From positions 1 to 5,044 of the forward strand of contig JAUYES010000111.1 in assembly GCA_030691225.1 (NCBI GenBank): a stretch of 5,044 nucleotides of DNA, read 5' to 3'. A program made the translations under genes and the position numbers. The notes beneath the pieces were generated by a model. It did not search any database. It had not been told where the DNA came from and was given only the letters and a program-made list of their open reading frames with translations. Positions 1 to 5,044 of the stretch are shown piece after piece (position 1 is the first letter of the stretch; each line of letters opens with the position of its first letter). This DNA is from Holophaga sp. GTDB taxonomy: Bacteria; Acidobacteriota; Holophagae; Holophagales; Holophagaceae.

Positions 1-4
1 CGGG

Positions 5-37
5 AAAAGGCACAAAGGGGCAAAGAAAGACACAGAG
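5..37. repeat. Left arm of inverted repeat bracketing the GxxExxY gene
   Basis: This purine-rich arm pairs with the reverse complement of 505-536. The outer 15 bases (5-19, aaaaggcacaaaggg) match 522-536 exactly. By hand alignment the full arm matches about 29 of 33 positions with one gap. The inner part carries AAAGAAAG and CACA blocks that also recur in the right arm. Repeats of this CACAAAGG type are seen by eye only on the two sides of the GxxExxY gene within this window. Confidence 0.8.
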
Positions 38-52
38 ATTGACGGAAGCTAA

Positions 53-57
53 AGAGG
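53..57 (+). promoter_or_regulatory. Ribosome binding site for the GxxExxY gene
   Basis: AGAGG lies 7 nt before the ATG at 65 and supports that start. Another ATG at 61 is in a different frame and does not open the family protein. Confidence 0.55.
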
Positions 58-64
58 TCGATGC

Positions 65-478
65 ATGACAGGAACTGAACGGGAATTGAGTATTGTCGGG
101 CTATCGGACTACCTGAACGAATTGTCTAGGGTGGTAGTAGATTCGGCGCTCCTGGTGCATCGAGAATTGGGGCCTGGGCTTTTGGAATCTGTGTATGAAG
201 CTTGCCTCTGCGAGGAACTTCGAAGCCGAAACCTGCGCGTGGAAAGACAGGCAAAATTGCCCATTCACTACCGAGGTAAGGAACTGGATGCAGACCTACG
301 CCTTGATCTTCTGGTGGAAGATCAACTGATCCTGGAATTGAAATCCGTAGACGCCATACTGCCCCTCCACAAAGCCCAATTACTCACTTACCTGAAGCTC
401 ACTCAACGCCGCCTAGGACTGCTCATTAACTTCAACGTCCCCCTCATCAAAGACGGCATTCATCGCCTCGCAAACTGA
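65..478 (+). CDS. GxxExxY family protein (PD-(D/E)XK nuclease-like fold)
   Basis: This 137-residue protein belongs to the GxxExxY family, small proteins assigned to the PD-(D/E)XK nuclease-like superfamily, with no settled cellular role. The naming motif is present as G38-L-L-E41-S-V-Y44. The nuclease-like core is visible as D81 in LRLDLLVED, then E91-L-K93 in LELKSVD, followed by QLLTYLK (105-111) and the typical C-terminal LGLLINFNVPLIKDG. The length matches the full family, so it looks intact, with all expected acidic and lysine positions kept. The start at ATG 65 has an AGAGG site 7 nt upstream. The gene stands alone between the arms of an inverted repeat and shows no functional link to the racemase operon downstream. 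That it is a nuclease is inferred from the fold; activity is not shown. Family assignment is firm, function is not. Confidence 0.9.
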   Translation: MTGTERELSIVGLSDYLNELSRVVVDSALLVHRELGPGLLESVYEACLCEELRSRNLRVERQAKLPIHYRGKELDADLRLDLLVEDQLILELKSVDAILPLHKAQLLTYLKLTQRRLGLLINFNVPLIKDGIHRLAN

Positions 479-504
479 CGCCACCCATTTATTACCCGAA
501 CTTC

Positions 505-536
505 CTTTGTGCCTTTCTTTTCCCTTTGTGCCTTTT
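505..536. repeat. Right arm of inverted repeat bracketing the GxxExxY gene
   Basis: This pyrimidine-rich arm is the reverse complement of 5-37. Positions 522-536 (ccctttgtgcctttt) match 5-19 perfectly, and the rest aligns with three mismatches and one gap. The arm contains two tandem CTTTGTGCCTTT units (505-516 and 524-535). It lies 26 nt after the stop of the GxxExxY gene. Confidence 0.8.
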
Positions 537-539
537 ATC

Positions 540-575
540 TTTTTTCCTTCTTTGTGTCCTCTGTGTCCTTTGTGG
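540..575. repeat. Degenerate CTTTGTG/CTCTGTG pyrimidine-rich repeat tract
   Basis: Three further units of the same type follow the right arm: CTTTGTGTC (550-558), CTCTGTGTC (559-567) and CTTTGTGG (568-575). CTCTGTGTC is the reverse complement of 29-37 in the left arm, so this tract extends the same repeat family almost to the ribosome binding site of the next gene. There is no obvious -10 box in the gap from 479 to 593, so the operon promoter is not identified. Confidence 0.6.
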
Positions 576-580
576 TGATC

Positions 581-585
581 AGGAG
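581..585 (+). promoter_or_regulatory. Ribosome binding site for the Orr-like racemase gene
   Basis: AGGAG lies 8 nt before the ATG at 594, a strong Shine-Dalgarno match at good spacing. It sits immediately after the pyrimidine-rich repeat tract. Confidence 0.75.
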
Positions 586-593
586 CTTTTCCC

Positions 594-1673
594 ATGTATA
601 TCCGAACCCCGCGCTTAGAAATCTTTCCCGACCGCATTGCCACCAATGCACGATCGGTCATCAGTCTTTGTCATGACCATGGCGCCCAGGTGGCAGCCGT
701 GACCAAGGTGACGGCCGCTCATCCGGCAGTGGTGCATGCGCTGGAGCAGGGTGGCGCGGACATGATCGCCGATAGTCGCATTGCCAACCTTCAGGCTATG
801 GCCAACACTGGACTCGATCTCCCACTGATGTTGCTGCGTATTCCGGCGCCTAGTCGGGCGACCGATGTGGTGCGGTGCGCCAACCTCACCCTCAACTCGA
901 GCCTTCAAACCATTCGCTTACTCTCGGAAGCAGCCCAGTTCATCGGGGTTCGCCATCAAGTGATTGTGATGGTGGATGTCGGTGATCTTCGCGAAGGCGT
1001 GTGGCCCGACAAGGCCATCGGCTTGGTGCAAGAGGCCGCCACGCTCCCATCGATCGATATCATCGGAATGGGTTGCAATCTCGCCTGCTACGGAGGCGTG
1101 ATCCCTTCCACCAAAAACATGCGGGCCCTCATCGAGATTCGCAATGCGTGTCGCGAGGCCAGCGGGCTTGAACTAAACACGCTTTCTGGGGGCAACAGCG
1201 CCAACCTTCCGCTCCTCCTCTCCGGCGCCATGCCGAAAGAGATCAACCACTTCCGCATCGGCGAAGCCATTGTCCTGGGTCGCAATGTGATCGACCGCAG
1301 CCCCTGGCCCGGTACCCGCCAAGATACCTTCAAGCTCGTTGCTGAAGTCGTGGAAGTTGAACGCAAACCCTCTGTGCCTATCGGTGAAACCGGCCAAGAC
1401 GCCTTCGGCGGCACTCCAACCTTTGTGGATCGTGGCGTCCGCATGCGCGCCATCTGTAATCTGGGGCGCCAGGATGTCGTCGTGGATGGCATCGAGCCGT
1501 TAGATCCCGGCATCATTTTGCTCGGCGGAAGTTCGGATCATTTGATTCTCGATGTGGAAGACGCCCACGAGAAAGTTAAGCTCGGCGATGAAATCAGCTT
1601 CTACCCTGGCTACGGAGCCTTGTTGGCGCTTTCCACTTCACCCTACGTCCAAAAAATTGTGGTCAAGGGTTAA
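594..1673 (+). CDS. Ornithine/alanine racemase family PLP-dependent enzyme
   Basis: This 359-residue protein is a fold-type III PLP enzyme with an alanine-racemase-like N-terminal barrel, closest to the ornithine racemase (Orr) group rather than classical Alr. The likely PLP lysine is K38 in AVTKV. Other family marks are the VDVGDLREG stretch (127-135), CNLACYGG (161-168), SGGNSAN (198-204, likely cofactor phosphate region), HFRIGEAIVLG (219-229), GGSSDH (311-316) and the C-terminal GYGALLALSTSPYVQK (339-354). The length is full for the family. The start at 594 has AGGAG 8 nt upstream. It is first in a tight operon, 4 nt before the FucI-like gene and upstream of a true alr, so a role in interconverting a second amino acid, such as ornithine or another basic or small residue, is plausible. 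Substrate cannot be read from sequence; Orr-like is a family placement. No catabolic ornithine genes (oraS/oraE type) are visible nearby. Confidence 0.85.
   Translation: MYIRTPRLEIFPDRIATNARSVISLCHDHGAQVAAVTKVTAAHPAVVHALEQGGADMIADSRIANLQAMANTGLDLPLMLLRIPAPSRATDVVRCANLTLNSSLQTIRLLSEAAQFIGVRHQVIVMVDVGDLREGVWPDKAIGLVQEAATLPSIDIIGMGCNLACYGGVIPSTKNMRALIEIRNACREASGLELNTLSGGNSANLPLLLSGAMPKEINHFRIGEAIVLGRNVIDRSPWPGTRQDTFKLVAEVVEVERKPSVPIGETGQDAFGGTPTFVDRGVRMRAICNLGRQDVVVDGIEPLDPGIILLGGSSDHLILDVEDAHEKVKLGDEISFYPGYGALLALSTSPYVQKIVVKG
1665..1669 (+). promoter_or_regulatory. Ribosome binding site fixing the FucI-like start at 1678
   Basis: AAGGG lies 8 nt before ATG 1678, inside the last codons of the racemase gene. 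It favours 1678 over in-frame upstream ATGs such as 1552, which would overlap the racemase gene by about 120 nt. Confidence 0.65.
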
Positions 1674-1677
1674 TCCC

Positions 1678-2886
1678 ATGCTGAACATTCTTCCCATCGC
1701 ATCCAGCTTTCACGCCGCGGAGCAGGTGCGCGGGACAATCGCTGGCATCAGCACCGCACTGGAAGATCGCCAGGTTCCCCATCGCATATTGGTGGATGGA
1801 AGCGAAACACCGAATGTCTTGTTGATCGTCACGGGTGGCACCGAACACCTAGCACTGAGCGCTCTCGCCCAGATGTCGGGACCAGCCATTTTGCTGGCCC
1901 ATCCCCATCAGAATTCCCTGCCTGCATCCCTCGAAATTCTCAGCCGACTGCGCCAACTCGGTAGACCAGGCCGGATTGTCCTGCTCAACCAAGGCGAAGA
2001 AGGCTATGCCTCCTTGGGTGCCATTTCGCACCTGCTGACCGCCTTTGAACAGATGCAAGGGCTTCGCCTTGGACGCATCGGAGAAGCCTCTGACTGGCTT
2101 GTGGGAAGTATGCCCGAGCCAAGTCAGATGGAAAAAGTCTGGGGGCCAAAAGCCATCGATGTCTCCCTGACCCAGCTCAATTCTGCCATCCAGGAGGTTG
2201 GTACCGAAGATGCCAAGGTTTTTCAAGGGTCCTTCCAGAATGGCGCCCTGCGGATTGGTGAACCCTCCAACGCTGAACTCGGCATGGCCGCCAAAGTGGG
2301 CGTAGCGCTGAGGCGGGTCGTTCGAGAACATAGCCTCGCCGCCTGCACGGTGCGCTGTTTCGATCTCGTGAAAGATCTGCAAACCACCGGTTGCCTGGCA
2401 CTTTCGTCGTTGTTGGATGAGGGCATCGTTGCCGGTTGCGAAGGTGATCTTCCCGCCGCCCTCACCATGACCTGGATGCAGGCCATCACCGGCCAAATCA
2501 GCTTCATGGCCAATCCCCAGGATCTCGAGCCCTCAACCAATACGCTGTGGCTGGCGCATTGCACCATCGCGCGGAGTATGGTGAAGAACTATGCGCTGCG
2601 ATCCCATTTTGAATCGTCCTTAGGAGTAGGCATCCAAGGCGAGCTAGAACTCGGCCCCATCACCCTTGGCCGGATCGGTGGTACCGATTTGCGAGAAATC
2701 TTCTTAATGGAAGGGGAACTGGTCGCCAACGGTGATTCCGAACTGCGGTGCCGCACTCAAGTTCAGCTCCGCATGAACGGTGACGTTCGAGAACTGCTGA
2801 CGCGCCCCTTGGGCAATCACCTCGTGTTGGTCCATGGCCACTGGGCCGCAATGCTGCGCGAATACCACGAACTCTTTGTCTGCTAG
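1678..2886 (+). CDS. FucI-like protein (L-fucose/L-arabinose isomerase superfamily)
   Basis: This 402-residue protein resembles uncharacterised members of the L-fucose isomerase-like superfamily, whose known members interconvert aldoses and ketoses with a divalent metal. The N-terminal part (about 1-160) alternates strands and helices and holds NSLPASLEILSRLR (79-92), a stretch typical of these proteins. The C-terminal part carries TVRCFDL (224-230), LLDEGIVAGCEGDLPAALTM (245-264), WLAHC (291-295) and the closing GNHLVLVHGHWAAMLREY (379-396). E255, D257, H294 and H381 are candidate metal or substrate ligands, inferred from position rather than structure. It is shorter than E. coli FucI, as the FucI-like group usually is. 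The start at 1678 is chosen because AAGGG precedes it at 8 nt and earlier ATGs fall inside the previous gene. It sits between two PLP racemases with gaps of 4 and 7 nt, implying co-expression. The actual substrate is unknown, and a non-sugar substrate is possible given the context. Confidence 0.75.
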   Translation: MLNILPIASSFHAAEQVRGTIAGISTALEDRQVPHRILVDGSETPNVLLIVTGGTEHLALSALAQMSGPAILLAHPHQNSLPASLEILSRLRQLGRPGRIVLLNQGEEGYASLGAISHLLTAFEQMQGLRLGRIGEASDWLVGSMPEPSQMEKVWGPKAIDVSLTQLNSAIQEVGTEDAKVFQGSFQNGALRIGEPSNAELGMAAKVGVALRRVVREHSLAACTVRCFDLVKDLQTTGCLALSSLLDEGIVAGCEGDLPAALTMTWMQAITGQISFMANPQDLEPSTNTLWLAHCTIARSMVKNYALRSHFESSLGVGIQGELELGPITLGRIGGTDLREIFLMEGELVANGDSELRCRTQVQLRMNGDVRELLTRPLGNHLVLVHGHWAAMLREYHELFVC

Positions 2887-2889
2887 GAA
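2885..2889 (+). promoter_or_regulatory. Ribosome binding site overlapping a stop codon, for alr
   Basis: AGGAA shares its AG with the TAG stop of the FucI-like gene (2884-2886) and sits 4 nt before ATG 2894. The arrangement suggests translational coupling and argues against the in-frame upstream ATG at 2834. Confidence 0.6.
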
Positions 2890-2893
2890 TACC

Positions 2894-4018
2894 ATGCTCT
2901 ACCAAACCCACGCCCGTATTCATTTGCAGAACATCCGCACCAATCTCGAAGGCATTCGAAGGGCCGTGGGCACCCGCCGAAAAATTCTCATCGCCGTGAA
3001 AGCCAATGCCTACGGCCATGGGGCTGTGGAAGTGTCCCGCATGGCCGAAGCCATCGGCATCGACTGGCTGGGTGTTGCCACCGTGCCAGAAGGAATCCAG
3101 CTTCGCGAAGCAGGCATTCAACTTCCAATTCTGAAGTTCAGCCCTAGCTTTCCAGAGGAAATGTCGGCTGCTGTCCTTGCACGAATCACGCTTGCCGTGT
3201 GCAGTCGTGCAAACGCCGAGGCCCTTGAACACGCAGCCCAGACCTCGGGTGTTCAGGCCATGACCCACCTCAAGGTCGATACGGGCATGGGCCGCGTGGG
3301 TGTGGCACCCGAACAGGCTGCCGATCTCGCAGCCTTCATCGAAACCGAGTGCCCGCACATTCGCCTCGAAGGTATCTTCACGCACCTACCGGTAAGCGAC
3401 GAGGCCGACCCTGAATTTACGCAGGCACAGATCCTCCGATTTCAGACCGTTGTGAACGACGTGGAAACCGCCATCCATCGCAAATTACCTTTGGTGCATT
3501 GCGCCAATTCAGGTGCGGTTTTAGGTCACGAGCCTGCCTGGCTGGACATGGTGCGGCCGGGGATTATGATCTATGGTTTTTGCCCCGATCCCGGAACCCC
3601 CCGCACCATTGCACTGCATCCTGGGTTAAGTTTTCTCACCCGCGTTTCCTTTTTGAAGAAGGTGGCAGCCGGAACCTCCATTGGCTACGGACGCTCCTGG
3701 GTTGCGCCCGAAGACACATGGATCGCCACCATTCCCGCCGGCTATGCGGATGGCTTCAACCGGCTCTTCTCCAACATGGGCCGGGTGCTTATCCAAGGCA
3801 GGAGCTTCCCGATCGTCGGTCGCGTTTGCATGGATCAGAGCATGGTCAACCTTGGGCCAGCCACCACGGTCAAGGTCGGTGATGAGGTGGTCCTCATCGG
3901 TCAGAGCGGCGATCAGGCAATCACCGTGGAGGAGTGGGCTCAGAAATTGGGTACCATCACCTATGAAGTGACATGCCAAATCAACGCTCGGGTTGAACGA
4001 GTTCACGACGTAGTTTGA
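2894..4018 (+). CDS. alr: Alanine racemase (PLP-dependent)
   Basis: Alanine racemase interconverts L- and D-alanine in the cytoplasm and supplies D-Ala for peptidoglycan. The protein has 374 residues, the normal length. The N-terminal barrel begins near residue 5 and carries the PLP lysine K36 in AVKANAYGHG (34-43). LKVDTGMGRVG (126-136), H162 in FTHLP and RPGIMIYG (221-228) follow. The C-terminal beta domain supplies the second catalytic base Y265 in SIGYGRSW, AGYADGFNR (282-290) and the conserved C312-M313-D314-Q315. All key residues are present, so it should be active. ATG 2894 is chosen because AGGAA precedes it and the resulting N-terminus (ARIHLQNIRTNL) fits the family; a 20-residue extension to 2834 would overlap the preceding gene. 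It is third in the operon, 7 nt after the FucI-like gene and 21 nt before engB. Whether it is the biosynthetic or an inducible copy cannot be told here. Confidence 0.95.
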   Translation: MLYQTHARIHLQNIRTNLEGIRRAVGTRRKILIAVKANAYGHGAVEVSRMAEAIGIDWLGVATVPEGIQLREAGIQLPILKFSPSFPEEMSAAVLARITLAVCSRANAEALEHAAQTSGVQAMTHLKVDTGMGRVGVAPEQAADLAAFIETECPHIRLEGIFTHLPVSDEADPEFTQAQILRFQTVVNDVETAIHRKLPLVHCANSGAVLGHEPAWLDMVRPGIMIYGFCPDPGTPRTIALHPGLSFLTRVSFLKKVAAGTSIGYGRSWVAPEDTWIATIPAGYADGFNRLFSNMGRVLIQGRSFPIVGRVCMDQSMVNLGPATTVKVGDEVVLIGQSGDQAITVEEWAQKLGTITYEVTCQINARVERVHDVV

Positions 4019-4039
4019 TGGCGGCAGTACACTGGTTCC

Positions 4040-4630
4040 ATGGCCCAACCGCTGCACGACCTCAAATTTGTAACCTCTGCCTCCGATGTTAAGCAATTGG
4101 GGGTCTGCCATGCCGAGGTGGCCTTCGTCGGGCGCTCCAACGTGGGCAAGAGTTCGCTGCTCAATGCTTTAGCCATGCAAACGCAACTTGCGCGCGTATC
4201 AAAAACGCCAGGCCGGACCCGACTGATCAATGTATTCCTGACGGGCCCAGATCGGTGGGTTGTGGACCTTCCGGGCTATGGGTACGCAGGCGGGCCCAAA
4301 GCCGAAAAGGCAACCTGGAGCGCCATGATCGAAGGCTACCTGACGGGTCGCCGCACCTTGCGAATGGTCTTTGTGCTGGTGGATGCCCAAGTGGGCCCCA
4401 CGAAGCTGGATCACCAGATGATCGATTGGCTGCGCCATGCCGAACTGCCCTGCCGAATTGTCGCCACCAAGGCCGACCAGGTAAAACCCAGCCGACAATT
4501 GGCTCAACGACGGGATGTCGCAGCGGACCTCGGCCTAGCGCCGGGCGATATAGCCTGGGCCAGTAGTTCCAAAGGCACCGGGATCGTAGATCTCCGCAAG
4601 GAAGTCGCGTCACTGCTCGAGGTCTTGTAA
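4040..4630 (+). CDS. engB: Ribosome biogenesis GTP-binding protein EngB/YsxC
   Basis: EngB (YsxC/YihA) is a small TRAFAC-class GTPase needed for late assembly of the large ribosomal subunit. The 196 residues form a single G domain with every motif present: G1 GRSNVGKS (31-38), G2 region KTPGRTRLIN (55-64) with a conserved threonine, G3 DLPGYGYA (76-83), G4 TKAD (143-146) and G5 SSSKG (175-179). The family signature DLPGYGYA is intact and the length is typical. The reading frame is closed by the alr TGA at 4016-4018, and no ATG, GTG or TTG lies in frame between that stop and 4040, so the start cannot be further upstream. No clear Shine-Dalgarno site precedes it, so translation may depend on coupling to alr 21 nt upstream. 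It has no evident biochemical link to the racemases and is probably a housekeeping passenger in the operon. Confidence 0.95.
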   Translation: MAQPLHDLKFVTSASDVKQLGVCHAEVAFVGRSNVGKSSLLNALAMQTQLARVSKTPGRTRLINVFLTGPDRWVVDLPGYGYAGGPKAEKATWSAMIEGYLTGRRTLRMVFVLVDAQVGPTKLDHQMIDWLRHAELPCRIVATKADQVKPSRQLAQRRDVAADLGLAPGDIAWASSSKGTGIVDLRKEVASLLEVL

Positions 4631-4644
4631 GAGCAGTCTGCTCT
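4630..4644. promoter_or_regulatory. Perfect 7-1-7 palindrome, candidate operator (copy 1)
   Basis: AGAGCAG-T-CTGCTCT is a perfect inverted repeat starting at the last base of the engB stop codon. The size and one-base spacer suit a dimeric winged-helix repressor. It is the palindromic core of the 25-bp unit repeated 50 bp downstream. Binding by the adjacent GntR-type protein is inferred only. Confidence 0.5.
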
Positions 4645-4655
4645 GGTCTATCAAT
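4631..4655. repeat. 25-bp direct repeat, copy 1
   Basis: This unit matches 4681-4705 at 22 of 25 positions, with differences at unit positions 5, 17 and 22. The copies start exactly 50 bp apart. The unit contains the palindrome followed by TATCAAT, which resembles a -10 element. Confidence 0.8.
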
Positions 4656-4680
4656 AGAGGGAATTTCGATCCTCTGGGGC

Positions 4681-4705
4681 GAGCGGTCTGCTCTGGGCTA
4701 TTAAT
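4681..4705. repeat. 25-bp direct repeat, copy 2
   Basis: This is the second copy of the unit at 4631-4655. Its palindrome GAGCGG-T-CTGCTC (4681-4693) has one broken pair, and it ends in TATTAAT, again -10-like. The 25 bp between the copies is unrelated to the unit. Confidence 0.8.
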
Positions 4706-4740
4706 TTGAATTGATTTTGCTGTTTTTTTGAACAATTGCA

Positions 4741-4753
4741 CCCAAACTTTGGG
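4741..4753. promoter_or_regulatory. 6-1-6 palindrome beside the GntR-type start codon
   Basis: CCCAAA-C-TTTGGG is a perfect inverted repeat ending 3 nt before ATG 4757. It could be an autoregulatory operator, or it could fold in mRNA over the initiation region, since the G run here is the only candidate ribosome binding sequence. Its sequence is unrelated to the 4630-4644 palindrome. Confidence 0.4.
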
Positions 4754-4756
4754 GGC

Positions 4757-5044
4757 ATGAGCCCTGAACCCTCTCTCAACCCCGGCGCCGCAAGCCCCCT
4801 TTACCTGCAGCTTCAGCGAAGCCTGCGGGGGATGATTCAACTTGGAGAATGGCAGCCAGGGCTGCGTATTCCGCCTGTTCAAGAATTAGCCGAACGCTTC
4901 AACGTCCATCGCCTGACAGTCCTCAAGGCCCTCGCGGGACTCCGGAGCACCGGCTGGATTCAAACCGTAACCGGGCGCGGCACCTTCGTGGCCGACCGCC
5001 TGCCCCAGGCTCCGGTGCTTGGGAACCCCGGTGGCTTTCCCTTC
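4757..5044 (+). CDS. GntR-family transcriptional regulator, N-terminal part (runs off window)
   Basis: This reading frame stays open from ATG 4757 to the last base, giving 96 residues with the C-terminus beyond the window. Residues 14-79 form a classic GntR winged helix-turn-helix: PLYLQLQRSLRGMI (14-27), PGLRIPPVQELAERF (34-48), the recognition helix region VHRLTVLKALAGLRSTGW (50-67) and the wing GRGTFVAD (73-80). A proline-rich linker (83-96) follows. The effector domain that would place it in a subfamily (HutC/UTRA, FCD or the aminotransferase-like MocR type) is not visible. The start is chosen because it is the first ATG after an in-frame TGA at 4712-4714 and leaves the domain complete; the upstream site is weak. 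Palindromes in the 126-nt spacer before it are candidate self-regulation sites. Control of the upstream racemase operon is possible but unsupported. Confidence 0.88.
   Translation, partial: MSPEPSLNPGAASPLYLQLQRSLRGMIQLGEWQPGLRIPPVQELAERFNVHRLTVLKALAGLRSTGWIQTVTGRGTFVADRLPQAPVLGNPGGFPF

Noticed and set aside
413..661. Reverse-strand 82-residue open frame rich in HKGHKG-type repeats
   Set aside because: It is a translation of the repeat tract overlapping two real genes, and its Lys/Gly/His-rich composition reflects the repeat, not a protein.
1552..1677. In-frame N-terminal extension of the FucI-like protein
   Set aside because: It would overlap the racemase gene by about 120 nt; ATG 1678 has a good ribosome site and begins with a family-like N-terminus.
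1849..2496. Long reverse-strand open frame of 215 residues
   Set aside because: It is antisense to the FucI-like gene with no recognisable domain, as expected of shadow frames in GC-rich coding DNA.
2834..2893. In-frame N-terminal extension of Alr
   Set aside because: It lies inside the FucI-like coding end and adds a sequence unlike Alr; ATG 2894 is better supported.
2660..3385. Long reverse-strand open frame of 241 residues
   Set aside because: It crosses the junction of two well-supported forward genes and shows no family motif.
4625..4654. Promoter TTGTAA - 18 bp - TATCAA ahead of the GntR-type gene
   Set aside because: Each box matches consensus at only 4 of 6 bases and the -35 lies in the engB end; too weak to call, though it would place the palindrome in the spacer.
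4631..4730. Possible rho-independent terminator after engB
   Set aside because: The 4630-4644 palindrome has a one-base centre and no T run follows it; AGAGG/CCTCT (4656-4675) is a weak stem without a T run; the T7 run at 4723-4729 lacks a GC stem before it.
1..5044. CRISPR array, tRNA, rRNA or transposase
   Set aside because: No regularly spaced repeats with spacers, no cloverleaf-like or rRNA sequence and no transposase motifs were seen on either strand.

Overview
This window reads as ordinary bacterial chromosome. It is gene-dense, all convincing genes lie on the + strand, GC is moderately high by eye, and gene ends are tightly packed. No gene fixes the taxon. A GxxExxY gene bracketed by CACAAAGG/CCTTTGTG-type repeats, together with a GTPase gene engB directly after alr, suggests an environmental Gram-negative lineage. 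An Acidobacteriota-like source is possible, but that is a guess.

Layout. (1) Positions 1-575 hold a small self-contained module: a GxxExxY-family gene (65-478) bracketed by a roughly 33-bp imperfect inverted repeat (5-37 and 505-536), with more degenerate CTTTGTG-type units out to about 575. (2) Positions 594-4630 look like one compact operon: an ornithine/alanine racemase-family PLP enzyme (594-1673), a FucI-like sugar-isomerase-fold protein (1678-2886), alanine racemase Alr (2894-4018) and the ribosome-assembly GTPase EngB/YsxC (4040-4630). The gaps are 4, 7 and 21 nt. (3) Positions 4631-4756 are a non-coding spacer with a duplicated 25-bp unit (copies exactly 50 bp apart) carrying a palindrome, and a second unrelated palindrome next to the following start codon. 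(4) Positions 4757-5044 encode the N-terminal DNA-binding part of a GntR-family regulator that runs off the window.

How the genes may work together. Alr supplies D-alanine for peptidoglycan. The first gene is a second fold-type III PLP racemase of the Orr family, so the operon probably makes or interconverts more than one D-amino acid. The protein between the two racemases keeps recognisable features of the L-fucose isomerase C-terminal family, but its substrate cannot be read from sequence. Two racemases flanking a FucI-like protein is the most unusual functional arrangement here. EngB appears to be an essential housekeeping passenger, possibly translated by coupling to alr. The GntR-type gene may control itself through the palindromes in front of it. 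Nothing here amounts to a demonstrated new defence or mobile system. The best leads are the racemase/FucI-like cassette, the inverted-repeat-bracketed GxxExxY module and the duplicated palindrome.
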